DNA of 64,000 bases. Origin: Zobellia russellii (lineage in GTDB: Bacteria > Bacteroidota > Bacteroidia > Flavobacteriales > Flavobacteriaceae). Shown one piece after another: positions 9,444 through 19,052 of this stretch; positions within the stretch are counted from its first letter, which is position 1; each line of letters begins with the position of its first letter. The stretch is from positions 434,001-498,000 of the forward strand of contig NZ_JACSOI010000003.1 of NCBI RefSeq assembly GCF_018728565.1, in the 5' to 3' direction. The position numbers and the translations under genes were made by a program. Below the pieces are notes generated by a model. That model did not search any database. It had not been told where the DNA came from and saw only the letters and a program-made list of their open reading frames with translations.

Positions 9444-12400
9444 ATGCCCTTGAAGAAATTACTATTTATAGCAAGTTTGATTTCCTTTATATCCTGCGAT
9501 AATCAACAAAAACAATTTCAGCTGGTTTTTGAGCGTGATTCAGGTATTGATTTTGCAAACACGATAAACGAAACCGATGAACTCCATTATTTTAGTTTCC
9601 CCTACATCTATATAGGAGGAGGTGTTGGTGTGGCAGATTTTGATAATGATGGCCTTAGTGATATTTTTTTTGCGGGAAACGTGGTTTCATCCAAGATTTA
9701 CAAGAATACTGGAGATTTTAGGTTTGAAGATGTTACCCAAAGTTCGGGTATTGAAGGCCGCTATTGGGCTAATGGTATATCCGTAATTGACATTAATCAA
9801 GATGGTTTGATGGATGTGTATGTCTCTGTTGGAGGTTTTGCTACTGAGGCTGAGCGAAAAAACAAACTTTATATAAATCAAGGGAACTTTAAGTTTACAG
9901 AGCAAGCAGCAATTTATGGTATAGATGATTCCGGATATTCTACTCAAGCCGGATTTTTTGATTATGACAGAGATGGGGATTTAGATTTGTATGTAATGAC
10001 TCATGCAAATGAACCGCCAAAAGAAATAGAAAAGCTATATACAAAAAATGATGGTTCAGGACCAAGTACGGACCGTCTATATGAGAATAAGGGAGTGGGA
10101 GCAAATGGCTATCCTCAGTTTGAAAATGTCTCGGAAAAAGCTGGTATTTTAATAGAGGGTTATGGTTTGGGACTTTCAATAACAGACATTAATAAAGATG
10201 GTTGGCCGGATATTTATGTAGCCAATGATTTTGTTGCTAATGACCTTTTGTATATTAATAACCAAGACGGTACATTCTCGAACAAATTATCTCAATATTT
10301 TCAGCATACATCAAGAAATGGTATGGGTATAGATGTTTCGGACATAAATAATGATGCCCTACCTGATGTACTGGTCATGGATATGCTACCGGAGATTAAT
10401 AAGCGTCAGAAAACCATGACAGCCAATATGAACCATGAACATTTTAAACAAACCCTTAGGGAGGGGTTTTCGCCACAGTTCATTAGAAACACACTGCAAT
10501 TAAATCAAGGTAACGACGTACAAGGCACGCCTGTTTTTAGTGAAATAGGTCGCTATTCTGGTTTGCATCAAACAGATTGGAGTTGGTCTCCGTTAATTGC
10601 AGATTTTGATAATGATGGGTTTAAAGACGTTTATATAACCAATGGCTTTAGGCGGGATATAACCAATCACGACTTTATGGAATATTCAAGTCAGGCCGGG
10701 ATATTTAAAAATGGAACGGGTAGGGCCTCCGAAAAGAAAATAGTAGAGCGCTTAAAAAAGTTGGATAGTATATTCTTGCCTAATTACGCTTTTTCCAATG
10801 ATGGGAGTTTAAAGTTTACAGATAAGACCCAACTATGGGGACTTGAAAAGGCATCTTTATCCAACGGTGCTGTATATGCAGATTTTGATAACGATGGAGA
10901 CTTGGATTTGGTCGTGAATAATATTAATGCTCCGGCCTTTCTCTATAAAAATAATTCTGATAAGACTCAGGAAAACCACTATTTAAGAGTGCGGTTAAAT
11001 GGAAATAAGAATAATGTAGAAGGTATAGGAGCAAAGGTCATTGCTTTTTTATCCAGTAAAGAAAAACTTTATTATGAATACAACCCCGTAAAGGGTTATA
11101 TGTCATCGGTAAGTTCTGCCATTCACATGGGGCTAGGTAAACAAAACCATGTAGATTCTTTAAAAGTTATTTGGCAAGATGGTACTCAACAGCTTCTTGA
11201 AAATATTCGTGTAGATACATTATATAACCTTAACAAGAACGAAGCATCAACAATCAATAAGAAAAATCAAGTTCCTGCTGCCAGAATGTTTACGGAAATT
11301 GAAGATGCAAATGTTATAGGGTATAATCACTTTGAAAATGATAACAGTGATTTTAGAGGAGAACCTTTACTATTGCATTTAAATGATTTTAATGGCCCTG
11401 GAATAGCAACAGGAGATATTAACGGTAATGGTAAAAAGGATGTCTATGTTGGTGGGGCAAGAAATTACCCCGGTAAAATTTTTCTCAACAGGTCAAACGG
11501 TATTTTTGATTCTATAAGTCTTCCGGGCTCCGAAAAATATGAAGACCTTGGGGCTCTATTCTTTGATGCTGACGGAGATGATGACCTTGATTTATATGTC
11601 GTTAGCGGAGGTAGTTCTGTAAAATATTTTGATAAAGGTCACTATCAAGATAGGCTGTACATTAATAAGGGTAATGAAGTTTTTGAACATAAAACAGATG
11701 CATTACCAGAAATAAAGGCTAGCGGATCTTGCGTAGTAGCTGCCGATTTTGATTCGGATGGTGATTTGGATTTATTTGTTGGGGGTATGATTGTTCCAGG
11801 AAATTTTCCGGACACACCAAATAGTTATTTGCTCGAGAATGTTAATGGAAAATTTATAGATGTTACTGAAAAGAAAGCGGAAAAACTGCGTACAATAGGG
11901 TTGGTCAGTTCTGCTCTATGGACAGATTATGATAATGATGGCGACTTGGACCTTATGGTGGCTGGAGAATGGATGCCAATAACCATATTTGAAAATAAAA
12001 ATGGTAGATTGGAGCATAATACTCAAACTGGGCTGGAGAATTATAGTGGATTTTGGAATAGCTTAATCGGTAAGGATTTTGACCATGATGGAGATATAGA
12101 TTATATAGCAGGTAATTTAGGGGAAAACACCGCATACAAAGTAACCAAAAAAGAACCAATGAGGGTATACGCCAAGGATTTTGACAAAAATTCTAGTATA
12201 GATCCTATAATTACAAGGTATATTAAAGGGAAGGAAGTACCCTTGGCTCCTAGAGGTGAATTGGCAAAACAATTGGTTTCCATTAAAAGAATATTTCCTA
12301 ATTATGATCAATATGCAGAGGCTGATATGCCCAAAGTACTAAAGGCATTAGATACTACTGGAATGAGAGTGTTGAAAGTTAATTATATAAGCTCTAGTTA

Positions 12401-12956
12401 TATTGAAAATTTAGGCAGCGGAAAATTTACTGTAGTCCCATTACCTCAAAAAGCACAGCTGTCTCCACTTTTTGGTTTGGATACAGGTGATTTTAACTCA
12501 GATGGTTCGGATGATATTTTGGGAGTTGGAAACTTTTATCCTACCGAGGTAATCTCGGGCTGGTATGATGCTGGAAAAGGTGTTGTGCTTAGCGGGGATA
12601 ATCAAGGGAACTTCACATCGGTTTTACATACTAAAACTGGGTTTAAAGTTGAGAATGATGCACGTGCTTTGGTGAATGTGGTTCTAAATGATTCTACCCT
12701 TTTGTGGTTAGCATCGGTAAATTCCAATAAGGTAAAACGTTTTAGACAAAATCTCAAGTTACCCATTGTGCAGTTTGAACCGGGGGAAACTAATGCCGAG
12801 ATATATTTTAAAAATGGAGATGTAGCCAAGCAAGAGTTCTATTATGGTGCTGGTTATTTATCGCAATCGTCAAATAGTATTCAGGTTCACGAATCAATGG
12901 ATAAGATTTTAATTTATGATGCTGAAGGTATAAGTAGAGAGGTTGTTCTAGATTAA
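9444..12956 (+). CDS. Giant FG-GAP/VCBS repeat lipoprotein with ASPIC/UnbV domain (PUL 1)
   Basis: Predicted surface or periplasmic lipoprotein of 1170 residues from the ATG at 9444; an in-frame TTG at 9402 would start inside the terminator and is unlikely. The signal peptide ends at Cys18 (FISC). The body holds many calcium-binding FG-GAP blades of the form DFDNDGLSDI, DYDRDGDLDL and DFDSDGDLDL, which build seven-bladed propellers. Between the two propeller sets, around residues 510-590, is an ASPIC/UnbV domain (GIGAKVIAF, then SAIHMGLGKQ and VIWQDGTQQ). Such proteins are frequent beside SusCD pairs in marine Bacteroidota, but no function is established; binding of glycan at the surface or supplying a ligand to the adjacent sensor are possibilities. 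A homologue lies at 57952. Confidence 0.85.
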   Translation: MPLKKLLFIASLISFISCDNQQKQFQLVFERDSGIDFANTINETDELHYFSFPYIYIGGGVGVADFDNDGLSDIFFAGNVVSSKIYKNTGDFRFEDVTQSSGIEGRYWANGISVIDINQDGLMDVYVSVGGFATEAERKNKLYINQGNFKFTEQAAIYGIDDSGYSTQAGFFDYDRDGDLDLYVMTHANEPPKEIEKLYTKNDGSGPSTDRLYENKGVGANGYPQFENVSEKAGILIEGYGLGLSITDINKDGWPDIYVANDFVANDLLYINNQDGTFSNKLSQYFQHTSRNGMGIDVSDINNDALPDVLVMDMLPEINKRQKTMTANMNHEHFKQTLREGFSPQFIRNTLQLNQGNDVQGTPVFSEIGRYSGLHQTDWSWSPLIADFDNDGFKDVYITNGFRRDITNHDFMEYSSQAGIFKNGTGRASEKKIVERLKKLDSIFLPNYAFSNDGSLKFTDKTQLWGLEKASLSNGAVYADFDNDGDLDLVVNNINAPAFLYKNNSDKTQENHYLRVRLNGNKNNVEGIGAKVIAFLSSKEKLYYEYNPVKGYMSSVSSAIHMGLGKQNHVDSLKVIWQDGTQQLLENIRVDTLYNLNKNEASTINKKNQVPAARMFTEIEDANVIGYNHFENDNSDFRGEPLLLHLNDFNGPGIATGDINGNGKKDVYVGGARNYPGKIFLNRSNGIFDSISLPGSEKYEDLGALFFDADGDDDLDLYVVSGGSSVKYFDKGHYQDRLYINKGNEVFEHKTDALPEIKASGSCVVAADFDSDGDLDLFVGGMIVPGNFPDTPNSYLLENVNGKFIDVTEKKAEKLRTIGLVSSALWTDYDNDGDLDLMVAGEWMPITIFENKNGRLEHNTQTGLENYSGFWNSLIGKDFDHDGDIDYIAGNLGENTAYKVTKKEPMRVYAKDFDKNSSIDPIITRYIKGKEVPLAPRGELAKQLVSIKRIFPNYDQYAEADMPKVLKALDTTGMRVLKVNYISSSYIENLGSGKFTVVPLPQKAQLSPLFGLDTGDFNSDGSDDILGVGNFYPTEVISGWYDAGKGVVLSGDNQGNFTSVLHTKTGFKVENDARALVNVVLNDSTLLWLASVNSNKVKRFRQNLKLPIVQFEPGETNAEIYFKNGDVAKQEFYYGAGYLSQSSNSIQVHESMDKILIYDAEGISREVVLD

Positions 12957-12984
12957 AGGAAATAGAAAAGAAGGGGGCACATAT

Positions 12985-15900
12985 ATGAAGATGAGAGTAA
13001 AGCTTTTTGATTATATAATTATAATTGTTTCAGTTTTGTTTACCATTGTTGGTAATGCCCAAAGCCACATTAGCTTTAAACACATTACAACAAGTGATGG
13101 TCTATCACAAAGTGATATTAACGCCATTTATCAAGATAAACAAGGTTTCATGTGGTTTGGTACGCATGATGGTCTAAACAAATATGACGGGTATAAGTTT
13201 ACGGTCTATAACCCTAGTGCCAATTCACCAAATCAGATTAGCAGTAACCTTATTGGAGCCATAACTGGGGATGATCAGGGTAACTTATGGGTGGGAACCA
13301 CAGGGAGTGGTCTTAATTTTTATAATGCTGCTACAGGTACGTTCACATCTTATAGGAATGAGGATGACAATCCAAATAGTCTCATAGGTGACCATGTAAC
13401 TGCCTTGTTTAAGGATAGTAAAAACCGCTTGTGGGTAGGTGTTCGTGACGGTTTGGATATGGTAGACCTTAACGTTTCGCCAGAGAATATAAAATTTCAG
13501 CATTTTAATTCCGAACAAGACCCTTTTATTATTGGTTGGGACGGTAGCTCTATCTACAGCATTTATGAAGATAAGAACGGACAAATACTGGTTGGTGGGG
13601 CAACTGGTATTTTTAAATTAAAAAAAGATTCAAATGGGAAGGATTATTTCGGGAACGTAAACAATTCATTAGGACTCCCTGATTGTATTGTTAGGAGTAT
13701 TTTAGAAGATAATTGGGGCCGATTAATCATAGCTACTAACATTGGTATATTTTGCCAAGTAAAAGGCAAGGGTAGAGAACTTGTAAAAATTCACGACACC
13801 AATTTTAACAACCTTCTAGTTGACAATAACAACCGCATTTGGGCAGGGTCCAATGAGGGACTCTTTTATTTTGAGAACACGTCTATTGAGAAAAAACCCA
13901 AATTTGTCAAACGCTTTACGTATGATTCTAGAGATATAGGTAGCATTAGTAAGAATATCATAAAATCACTATATCTAGATAAGACGGGTATCATTTGGGT
14001 CGGGACCAACGGTGGCGGGGTCAATACTTTTGATCCAGGTAAAAAACAATTCCTAAATGTAAGAAACACACCGGACCCTAAGAGTTTAAGTTATGATAAG
14101 ATTAGGGCTATGTACGAGGATAGCAATGGAACCGTATGGGTAGGCACAGAAGGTGGCGGCCTAAATATGTTATTGGAAGAAGATGATGACGGTAATTATA
14201 ATAAATTTGAACATTTTAATTCTATTTCCAGAACATTTGCAATTACAGAAACAACAATTGCAAATAAGAGAACTTTATTAATTGGATCAGAAGGCACACC
14301 AGGTCTGTATCTTCTGGATATTAGTAATCCAAATGCTATTAAAGAATCAAATCTAAAATCCCAAGGACTAATGCACGGTGTGTTCAGTCTTTTGAACGAT
14401 TCTAACGAAAATATATGGATTGGGACTTATACTTCAGGTATTCATAGGTGGATTAAGGAGGATAATGGCAAAGACTATCTTAAATCGACTTTTAAAAGTT
14501 ACCCCAAGCAACCCAACGCTTTACCTAGCAACATCATTAGGGATATTCTTGAAGACAGTAATGGTTCTATCTGGTTTGCAACAGGAGATGGTTTGAGTAG
14601 TCTTAATAAGATAGAACGTTACAAGAAACAACCAAAATTTAAAACCTATAAATCGGACCCGAATCAAAAAGGGGCAATAAGCCACAATTATATTCTTTCC
14701 TTGTACCAAAGTACCGCGGGAGATTTATGGGTAGGTACTTTTGGTGGTGGATTAAACAAATTCATACCAGGTGAAAACGGAAATGATGATAGTTTCATTT
14801 CTTATTCGTTAAAAGACGGACTGCCCAATAATGTAATTAAAGGTATTCTAGAGGATCGTGAAGGTAACTTATGGCTTTCCACCAATATGGGGCTTTCTAA
14901 ATTTGACCCTGTAAACGAGACATTTAAAAACTATAATGAAAGTGATGGTCTGCAAGATAATGAGTTTCAGGAATTGGCGTGTGTTAAACGGGCAGATGGG
15001 GAAATGCTTTTTGGCGGTATAAACGGATTTAATGCGTTTTACCCAGAAGAAATAAATGATAACGAACAGCCCGCGGAAACAGTAATTACGGATTTACTCG
15101 TATCCAATAAATCCGTAAGGGTTGGTGAGAAAATGAATGACAAGGTCATTCTGAAAAAAAACATAAATCAAATTAGTGATATTGAACTTAGCTATAAACA
15201 GAATAATTTTTCCTTTGAATTTGCGGCCTTACATTATGCAGCACCTTTAAAAAATAAGTTCGCTTATATGTTAGAGGGTTTTGATAAGGATTGGATACAA
15301 ACTACTTCGGATAAACGCTTTGCTACGTATACAAATTTAGGGCCGGGAGATTATACTTTTAGGGTAAAAGCGTCCAATAATGATGGTCTATGGGATCAGT
15401 CTCCTTCGGAAATAAAAATTAAGATTACACCGCCAATTTGGCAAACTTCTGCCGCTTATTTGTTTTATAGTTTTTTAATGTTGGGTGTTTTATGGTTATT
15501 CTGGAGATACACGTTTATCAGGACTAGTAAAAAGCATCAATTGGAACTGGATCATCTTGAAAAAGAGAAATCCGAAGAAATGCAACGTGTAAAACTTGAG
15601 TTCTTCACCAATATCTCGCATGAGTTTAGAACACCGCTCACGCTCATAAAAGGTCCGCTAGAATATTTAAGGAAGGATGGGCTAAAGGTAAGCCAAACTA
15701 AAGTTCAGGAGCAGTACAATATCATGTACAAAAACACCAATTATTTATTGAAATTGGTAAATCAGCTTTTAGACTTTAGAAAGATAGATCAGGGAAAAAT
15801 GCACTTGGTAGTGCGTAATAGTAATGTTGTTGAATTTATTCAAGAAGTTTGTCAGCCCTTCCAATTTCTAGCTCACAAGCAAAATGTAGATTTTAATATT

Positions 15901-17217
15901 TCCGCTAGTGATGACGCTATTGTATCATGGTTTGATCATGATGCTCTAGAAAAGATTATGAACAACCTGTTATCCAATGCTTTTAAATATACTCCTGATG
16001 GAGGACATATAAACGTAGAGATATCAATAGAAAGAGAAAAGAGTGGTGAAGCTGAGGAAAGTAACAGAAACGTAGTTATTAAAGTTCGAGATTCTGGGTT
16101 TGGAATAGCAAAAAATAGAGTGAACACTATTTTTGAACGTTTTAATACTCAGGATAAAAAAGACAGAAGAAATCTTCAAGGGGCGGGTATAGGATTATCG
16201 TTTACTAAAAATTTGATCGAGTTACATCAAGGTTCTATTGTCGTTAAGAGTAAACCGAATAAAGGGACTGATTTTATAGTACGACTTCCAATGGAAAAGG
16301 AAACCTTTATGAACATTCCAGAGGTGAGTATAAAAGAGGTTTCAGAAAGCGATTTCTTGGTGCGCTCTTCGGAAACTGAGTCGTTTGCCATTGGGATAAA
16401 TGATGAAATTCTTGATGAAGATGTATCAAAATCACGCCCTAAACTCCCTATTCTACTTATTGTTGATGATAATGAGGATATTCGTACTTTGGTAAAACAG
16501 GCTTTGGAAGCGGAGTATGTAATATACGAGGCGGAAAACGGAAAACAAGCTTTAAAACTAGCTAAAAGTCTCATGCCGAATATTATCTTAACGGATATTT
16601 TAATGCCTGTGATGAACGGTACCGAGTTCTGCGAAAAACTTAAGACCAATAAAGAAACGAGTCATATTCCAGTGGTAATGCTTACGGCAAAAGCATCCGA
16701 AGAAAGTGAAATAGAAAATCTAAAATTGGGTGTTGAAGGATATATTCGTAAACCTTTTGAAATGGAGCTGCTACAACTAACGCTCTCCAATATTCTTAAG
16801 CAGAGGGATCAACTTAGAAAGCAGTTTACTAGGAATATTACGCTGCAACCTACGGAAATTGCCGTTACTTCGGTAGATGAGTCTTTTCTACAGACTGCTA
16901 TTGAAATTGTAGAAAAACACATGATGAATACGGACTTTAACGTAGAAATGCTTGTAAAGGAAATGGGCTATAGTAGAAGTAACCTTTACATGAAATTTAA
17001 AGAGATTACCGGTCTATCTTCCAGCGAGTTCATTAGGAACATTCGTCTAAAAAGAGCGGTTCAGCTTTTTGAGCAGAGCGATTTGTCCGTCAAAGAAATT
17101 ATGTACAAAACAGGATTTAATACGGCTTCTTATTTTTCCAAGTGTTTCAAGAAGCAATTTGGCGTAATTCCTAGTGAATACGTTGCCAACTTAAAAGATA
17201 AAAAAACAACCTCATAA
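12985..17217 (+). CDS. Hybrid two-component system sensor-regulator (HTCS) of PUL 1
   Basis: One-protein signal transduction system that senses glycan fragments in the periplasm and activates its own PUL. The 1410 residues contain in order: N-terminal signal/anchor; about 14 two-component-regulator propeller repeats (GFMWFGTHDGLNKYDG, NLWVGTTGSGLNFY) to about residue 700; a Y_Y_Y domain; one membrane helix near 822-845; a histidine kinase with NISHEFRTPLTLIKG (His879), N-box NNLLSNAFKYTPDGG, and G-boxes DSGFGIA and GAGIGL; a receiver domain with VDDNEDI and phospho-acceptor Asp1204 in LTDILMP; and a C-terminal AraC-type helix-turn-helix. It begins 28 nt after the FG-GAP gene and is followed 8 nt later by a sulfatase, so it is part of that operon. 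All catalytic motifs are intact. Confidence 0.96.
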   Translation: MKMRVKLFDYIIIIVSVLFTIVGNAQSHISFKHITTSDGLSQSDINAIYQDKQGFMWFGTHDGLNKYDGYKFTVYNPSANSPNQISSNLIGAITGDDQGNLWVGTTGSGLNFYNAATGTFTSYRNEDDNPNSLIGDHVTALFKDSKNRLWVGVRDGLDMVDLNVSPENIKFQHFNSEQDPFIIGWDGSSIYSIYEDKNGQILVGGATGIFKLKKDSNGKDYFGNVNNSLGLPDCIVRSILEDNWGRLIIATNIGIFCQVKGKGRELVKIHDTNFNNLLVDNNNRIWAGSNEGLFYFENTSIEKKPKFVKRFTYDSRDIGSISKNIIKSLYLDKTGIIWVGTNGGGVNTFDPGKKQFLNVRNTPDPKSLSYDKIRAMYEDSNGTVWVGTEGGGLNMLLEEDDDGNYNKFEHFNSISRTFAITETTIANKRTLLIGSEGTPGLYLLDISNPNAIKESNLKSQGLMHGVFSLLNDSNENIWIGTYTSGIHRWIKEDNGKDYLKSTFKSYPKQPNALPSNIIRDILEDSNGSIWFATGDGLSSLNKIERYKKQPKFKTYKSDPNQKGAISHNYILSLYQSTAGDLWVGTFGGGLNKFIPGENGNDDSFISYSLKDGLPNNVIKGILEDREGNLWLSTNMGLSKFDPVNETFKNYNESDGLQDNEFQELACVKRADGEMLFGGINGFNAFYPEEINDNEQPAETVITDLLVSNKSVRVGEKMNDKVILKKNINQISDIELSYKQNNFSFEFAALHYAAPLKNKFAYMLEGFDKDWIQTTSDKRFATYTNLGPGDYTFRVKASNNDGLWDQSPSEIKIKITPPIWQTSAAYLFYSFLMLGVLWLFWRYTFIRTSKKHQLELDHLEKEKSEEMQRVKLEFFTNISHEFRTPLTLIKGPLEYLRKDGLKVSQTKVQEQYNIMYKNTNYLLKLVNQLLDFRKIDQGKMHLVVRNSNVVEFIQEVCQPFQFLAHKQNVDFNISASDDAIVSWFDHDALEKIMNNLLSNAFKYTPDGGHINVEISIEREKSGEAEESNRNVVIKVRDSGFGIAKNRVNTIFERFNTQDKKDRRNLQGAGIGLSFTKNLIELHQGSIVVKSKPNKGTDFIVRLPMEKETFMNIPEVSIKEVSESDFLVRSSETESFAIGINDEILDEDVSKSRPKLPILLIVDDNEDIRTLVKQALEAEYVIYEAENGKQALKLAKSLMPNIILTDILMPVMNGTEFCEKLKTNKETSHIPVVMLTAKASEESEIENLKLGVEGYIRKPFEMELLQLTLSNILKQRDQLRKQFTRNITLQPTEIAVTSVDESFLQTAIEIVEKHMMNTDFNVEMLVKEMGYSRSNLYMKFKEITGLSSSEFIRNIRLKRAVQLFEQSDLSVKEIMYKTGFNTASYFSKCFKKQFGVIPSEYVANLKDKKTTS

Positions 17218-17225
17218 CTTTAATA

Positions 17226-19049
17226 ATGAAAAATAAATTAGGTATCAAGTTTGGCCTTTTAGTCTGTTTTCTAGCCCTACTATCTTGTGGGCAGAAAAAC
17301 AAAACCAAAACCGTATCCGTTATTGAAACGGACGACCAAAAACCAAATGTGATTATTGTATTTACAGATGATCAAGGTTATGGAGATTTAGCATCACATG
17401 GCAACCCTATACTAAAAACTCCTAATTTGTCTGCTTTTGGTAAAGAGGCTTTGGAGCTTACAAATTTTCACGTGGGCACGACTTGTGCGCCTAGTCGGGC
17501 AGGACTTATGACAGGACGTAACGGCAATAGGAACAATGCTTGGCATACTATTGGTGGATGTTCTATCTTGTTGGAAGATGAAACCACCATAGCGGAAGTG
17601 TTTGAAGATGAGGGGTATAAAACGGCTATGTTCGGAAAATGGCACTTGGGGGATAATTACCCGTACAGACCTTTTGATAGAGGGTTCCAAGAAACGCTTT
17701 ATAATGGCGGAGGAGGTGTGCAGCAAACTCCGGATTATTGGAACAATACCTATTTTAACGACACCTATTTTAGAAATGGTGTTCCGGAAAAGGTGGAAGG
17801 ATACGCAACGGATGTCTGGTTTAATGAGGCCATTAAATATGTACAACGTACGAAAGAAGAACCTTTCTTCCTGTATTTACCACTTAACGCGGCACATTCA
17901 CCATTTAACGTTCCGGAAAGTTATGCGAAACAATACGAAGATGCTCCGTTAACCGATGTTCAGAAGCGTTTTTATGGAATGATTACCAATATTGATGAGA
18001 ACTTTGGAAAGTTGGTCAATTTTTTAAAAGACGAAAAATTATTTGATAATACTATAATCATATTCACAACGGATAATGGTACTGCTGCGGGAATAGCAAA
18101 AAGCAAGGATGGAAGTGTTTTAGGTTACAACGCTGGTTTGCGGGGTACTAAAGGCAGTCACTATGACGGTGGACATAAGGTGCCATTCTTTATCAGTTGG
18201 CCCAAAGGCAATATAAAAAAGGGAACTACAAGTAATGAATTGGTAGCCAACGTAGATTTGTTACCTACACTTACCCAAATGGCAGGAGTATCTTTTCAGC
18301 CTAAAAAGCCTTTGGATGGGGCAGATATGTCAGCCGTATTAACGGAGGGTGCAGAAAGTAAGGAGCGTATGTTGGTTATAGATACGCAGCGTGCTCAATG
18401 GCCTGAAAAGGGTAAGAACAGCTGTGTTATGAATACGGAATGGCGATTGATCGGTGGTACCGAGTTATATAATATTGTTGATGATCCGGGACAAAAAAAT
18501 AACGTTGCGGACCAACATCCAGACATGGTTAAAAAAATGCAGGCTTTTTATGATCAGTGGTGGTCCGGTATAGAACCCGAAATGAGATATGCCGAAATTC
18601 CTATTGGTCATGAAGAAGCAAATCCCGTTACGATTACAGTCCATGATATGCATACGAAAGAGAACATACCTTGGAACCAAGTTCAAATTCGTGAGGGGGA
18701 GTTTTCTCCGGAAGGCTATTATAGCGTGAATATTGTTGAAGATGGCGAGTATGAGTTTAAATTGTATAGATATCCACCAGAATCGGGCTTGTCTCTTAAT
18801 GCTGCTTCAGATGTTATTATGGGGTCCTCAACGGTAAATGAATTGCCTGTAGGAAGGCGCATCAATTTTAAGGGTGCTCAAGTGAAACTAGGTGATGTTT
18901 CTTTAGAAGGAAATGTTGATTCAGACGAACCCTATGCGCAGCTACAAGGGGAATTGAAAAAAGGAAGCTACGAGCTTAATAGTCATTTTATTACGGATGA
19001 AGGAAACGCGTTTTCCGCATATTATATAGTAATCGAAAAAAAAGGATAA
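17226..19049 (+). CDS. Formylglycine-dependent sulfatase lipoprotein (family S1), PUL 1
   Basis: Removes sulfate esters from polysaccharide fragments in the periplasm or at the surface. The 607-residue protein has a lipobox at Cys21 (LLSC), the metal-binding VFTDDQGYGD, and the sulfatase signature CAPSRAGLMTGR, in which Cys87 is matured to formylglycine. GKWHLGD, a second conserved block, follows. TTDNG near residue 280 supplies further metal ligands. The last 130 or so residues form an extra beta-rich extension beyond the normal sulfatase C-subdomain. It is in the HTCS operon and overlaps functionally with the next gene, 3 nt downstream. Family S1 membership is certain; the subfamily and sulfate position cannot be assigned by eye. 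Confidence 0.93.
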   Translation: MKNKLGIKFGLLVCFLALLSCGQKNKTKTVSVIETDDQKPNVIIVFTDDQGYGDLASHGNPILKTPNLSAFGKEALELTNFHVGTTCAPSRAGLMTGRNGNRNNAWHTIGGCSILLEDETTIAEVFEDEGYKTAMFGKWHLGDNYPYRPFDRGFQETLYNGGGGVQQTPDYWNNTYFNDTYFRNGVPEKVEGYATDVWFNEAIKYVQRTKEEPFFLYLPLNAAHSPFNVPESYAKQYEDAPLTDVQKRFYGMITNIDENFGKLVNFLKDEKLFDNTIIIFTTDNGTAAGIAKSKDGSVLGYNAGLRGTKGSHYDGGHKVPFFISWPKGNIKKGTTSNELVANVDLLPTLTQMAGVSFQPKKPLDGADMSAVLTEGAESKERMLVIDTQRAQWPEKGKNSCVMNTEWRLIGGTELYNIVDDPGQKNNVADQHPDMVKKMQAFYDQWWSGIEPEMRYAEIPIGHEEANPVTITVHDMHTKENIPWNQVQIREGEFSPEGYYSVNIVEDGEYEFKLYRYPPESGLSLNAASDVIMGSSTVNELPVGRRINFKGAQVKLGDVSLEGNVDSDEPYAQLQGELKKGSYELNSHFITDEGNAFSAYYIVIEKKG

Positions 19050-19052
19050 TCC

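Noticed and set aside
9480-12900. Repeated DNA in FG-GAP genes as a possible tandem repeat or CRISPR-like array
   Set aside because: The repeats are protein-level DxDxDG motifs with diverged codons, not conserved DNA repeats with spacers.
16227-16649. 140-codon minus-strand frame inside the HTCS gene
   Set aside because: Antisense to the kinase-receiver region, whose reading frame is fully supported by motifs.
17412-17846. 144-codon minus-strand frame inside sulfatase 1
   Set aside because: Antisense shadow of the sulfatase catalytic domain.
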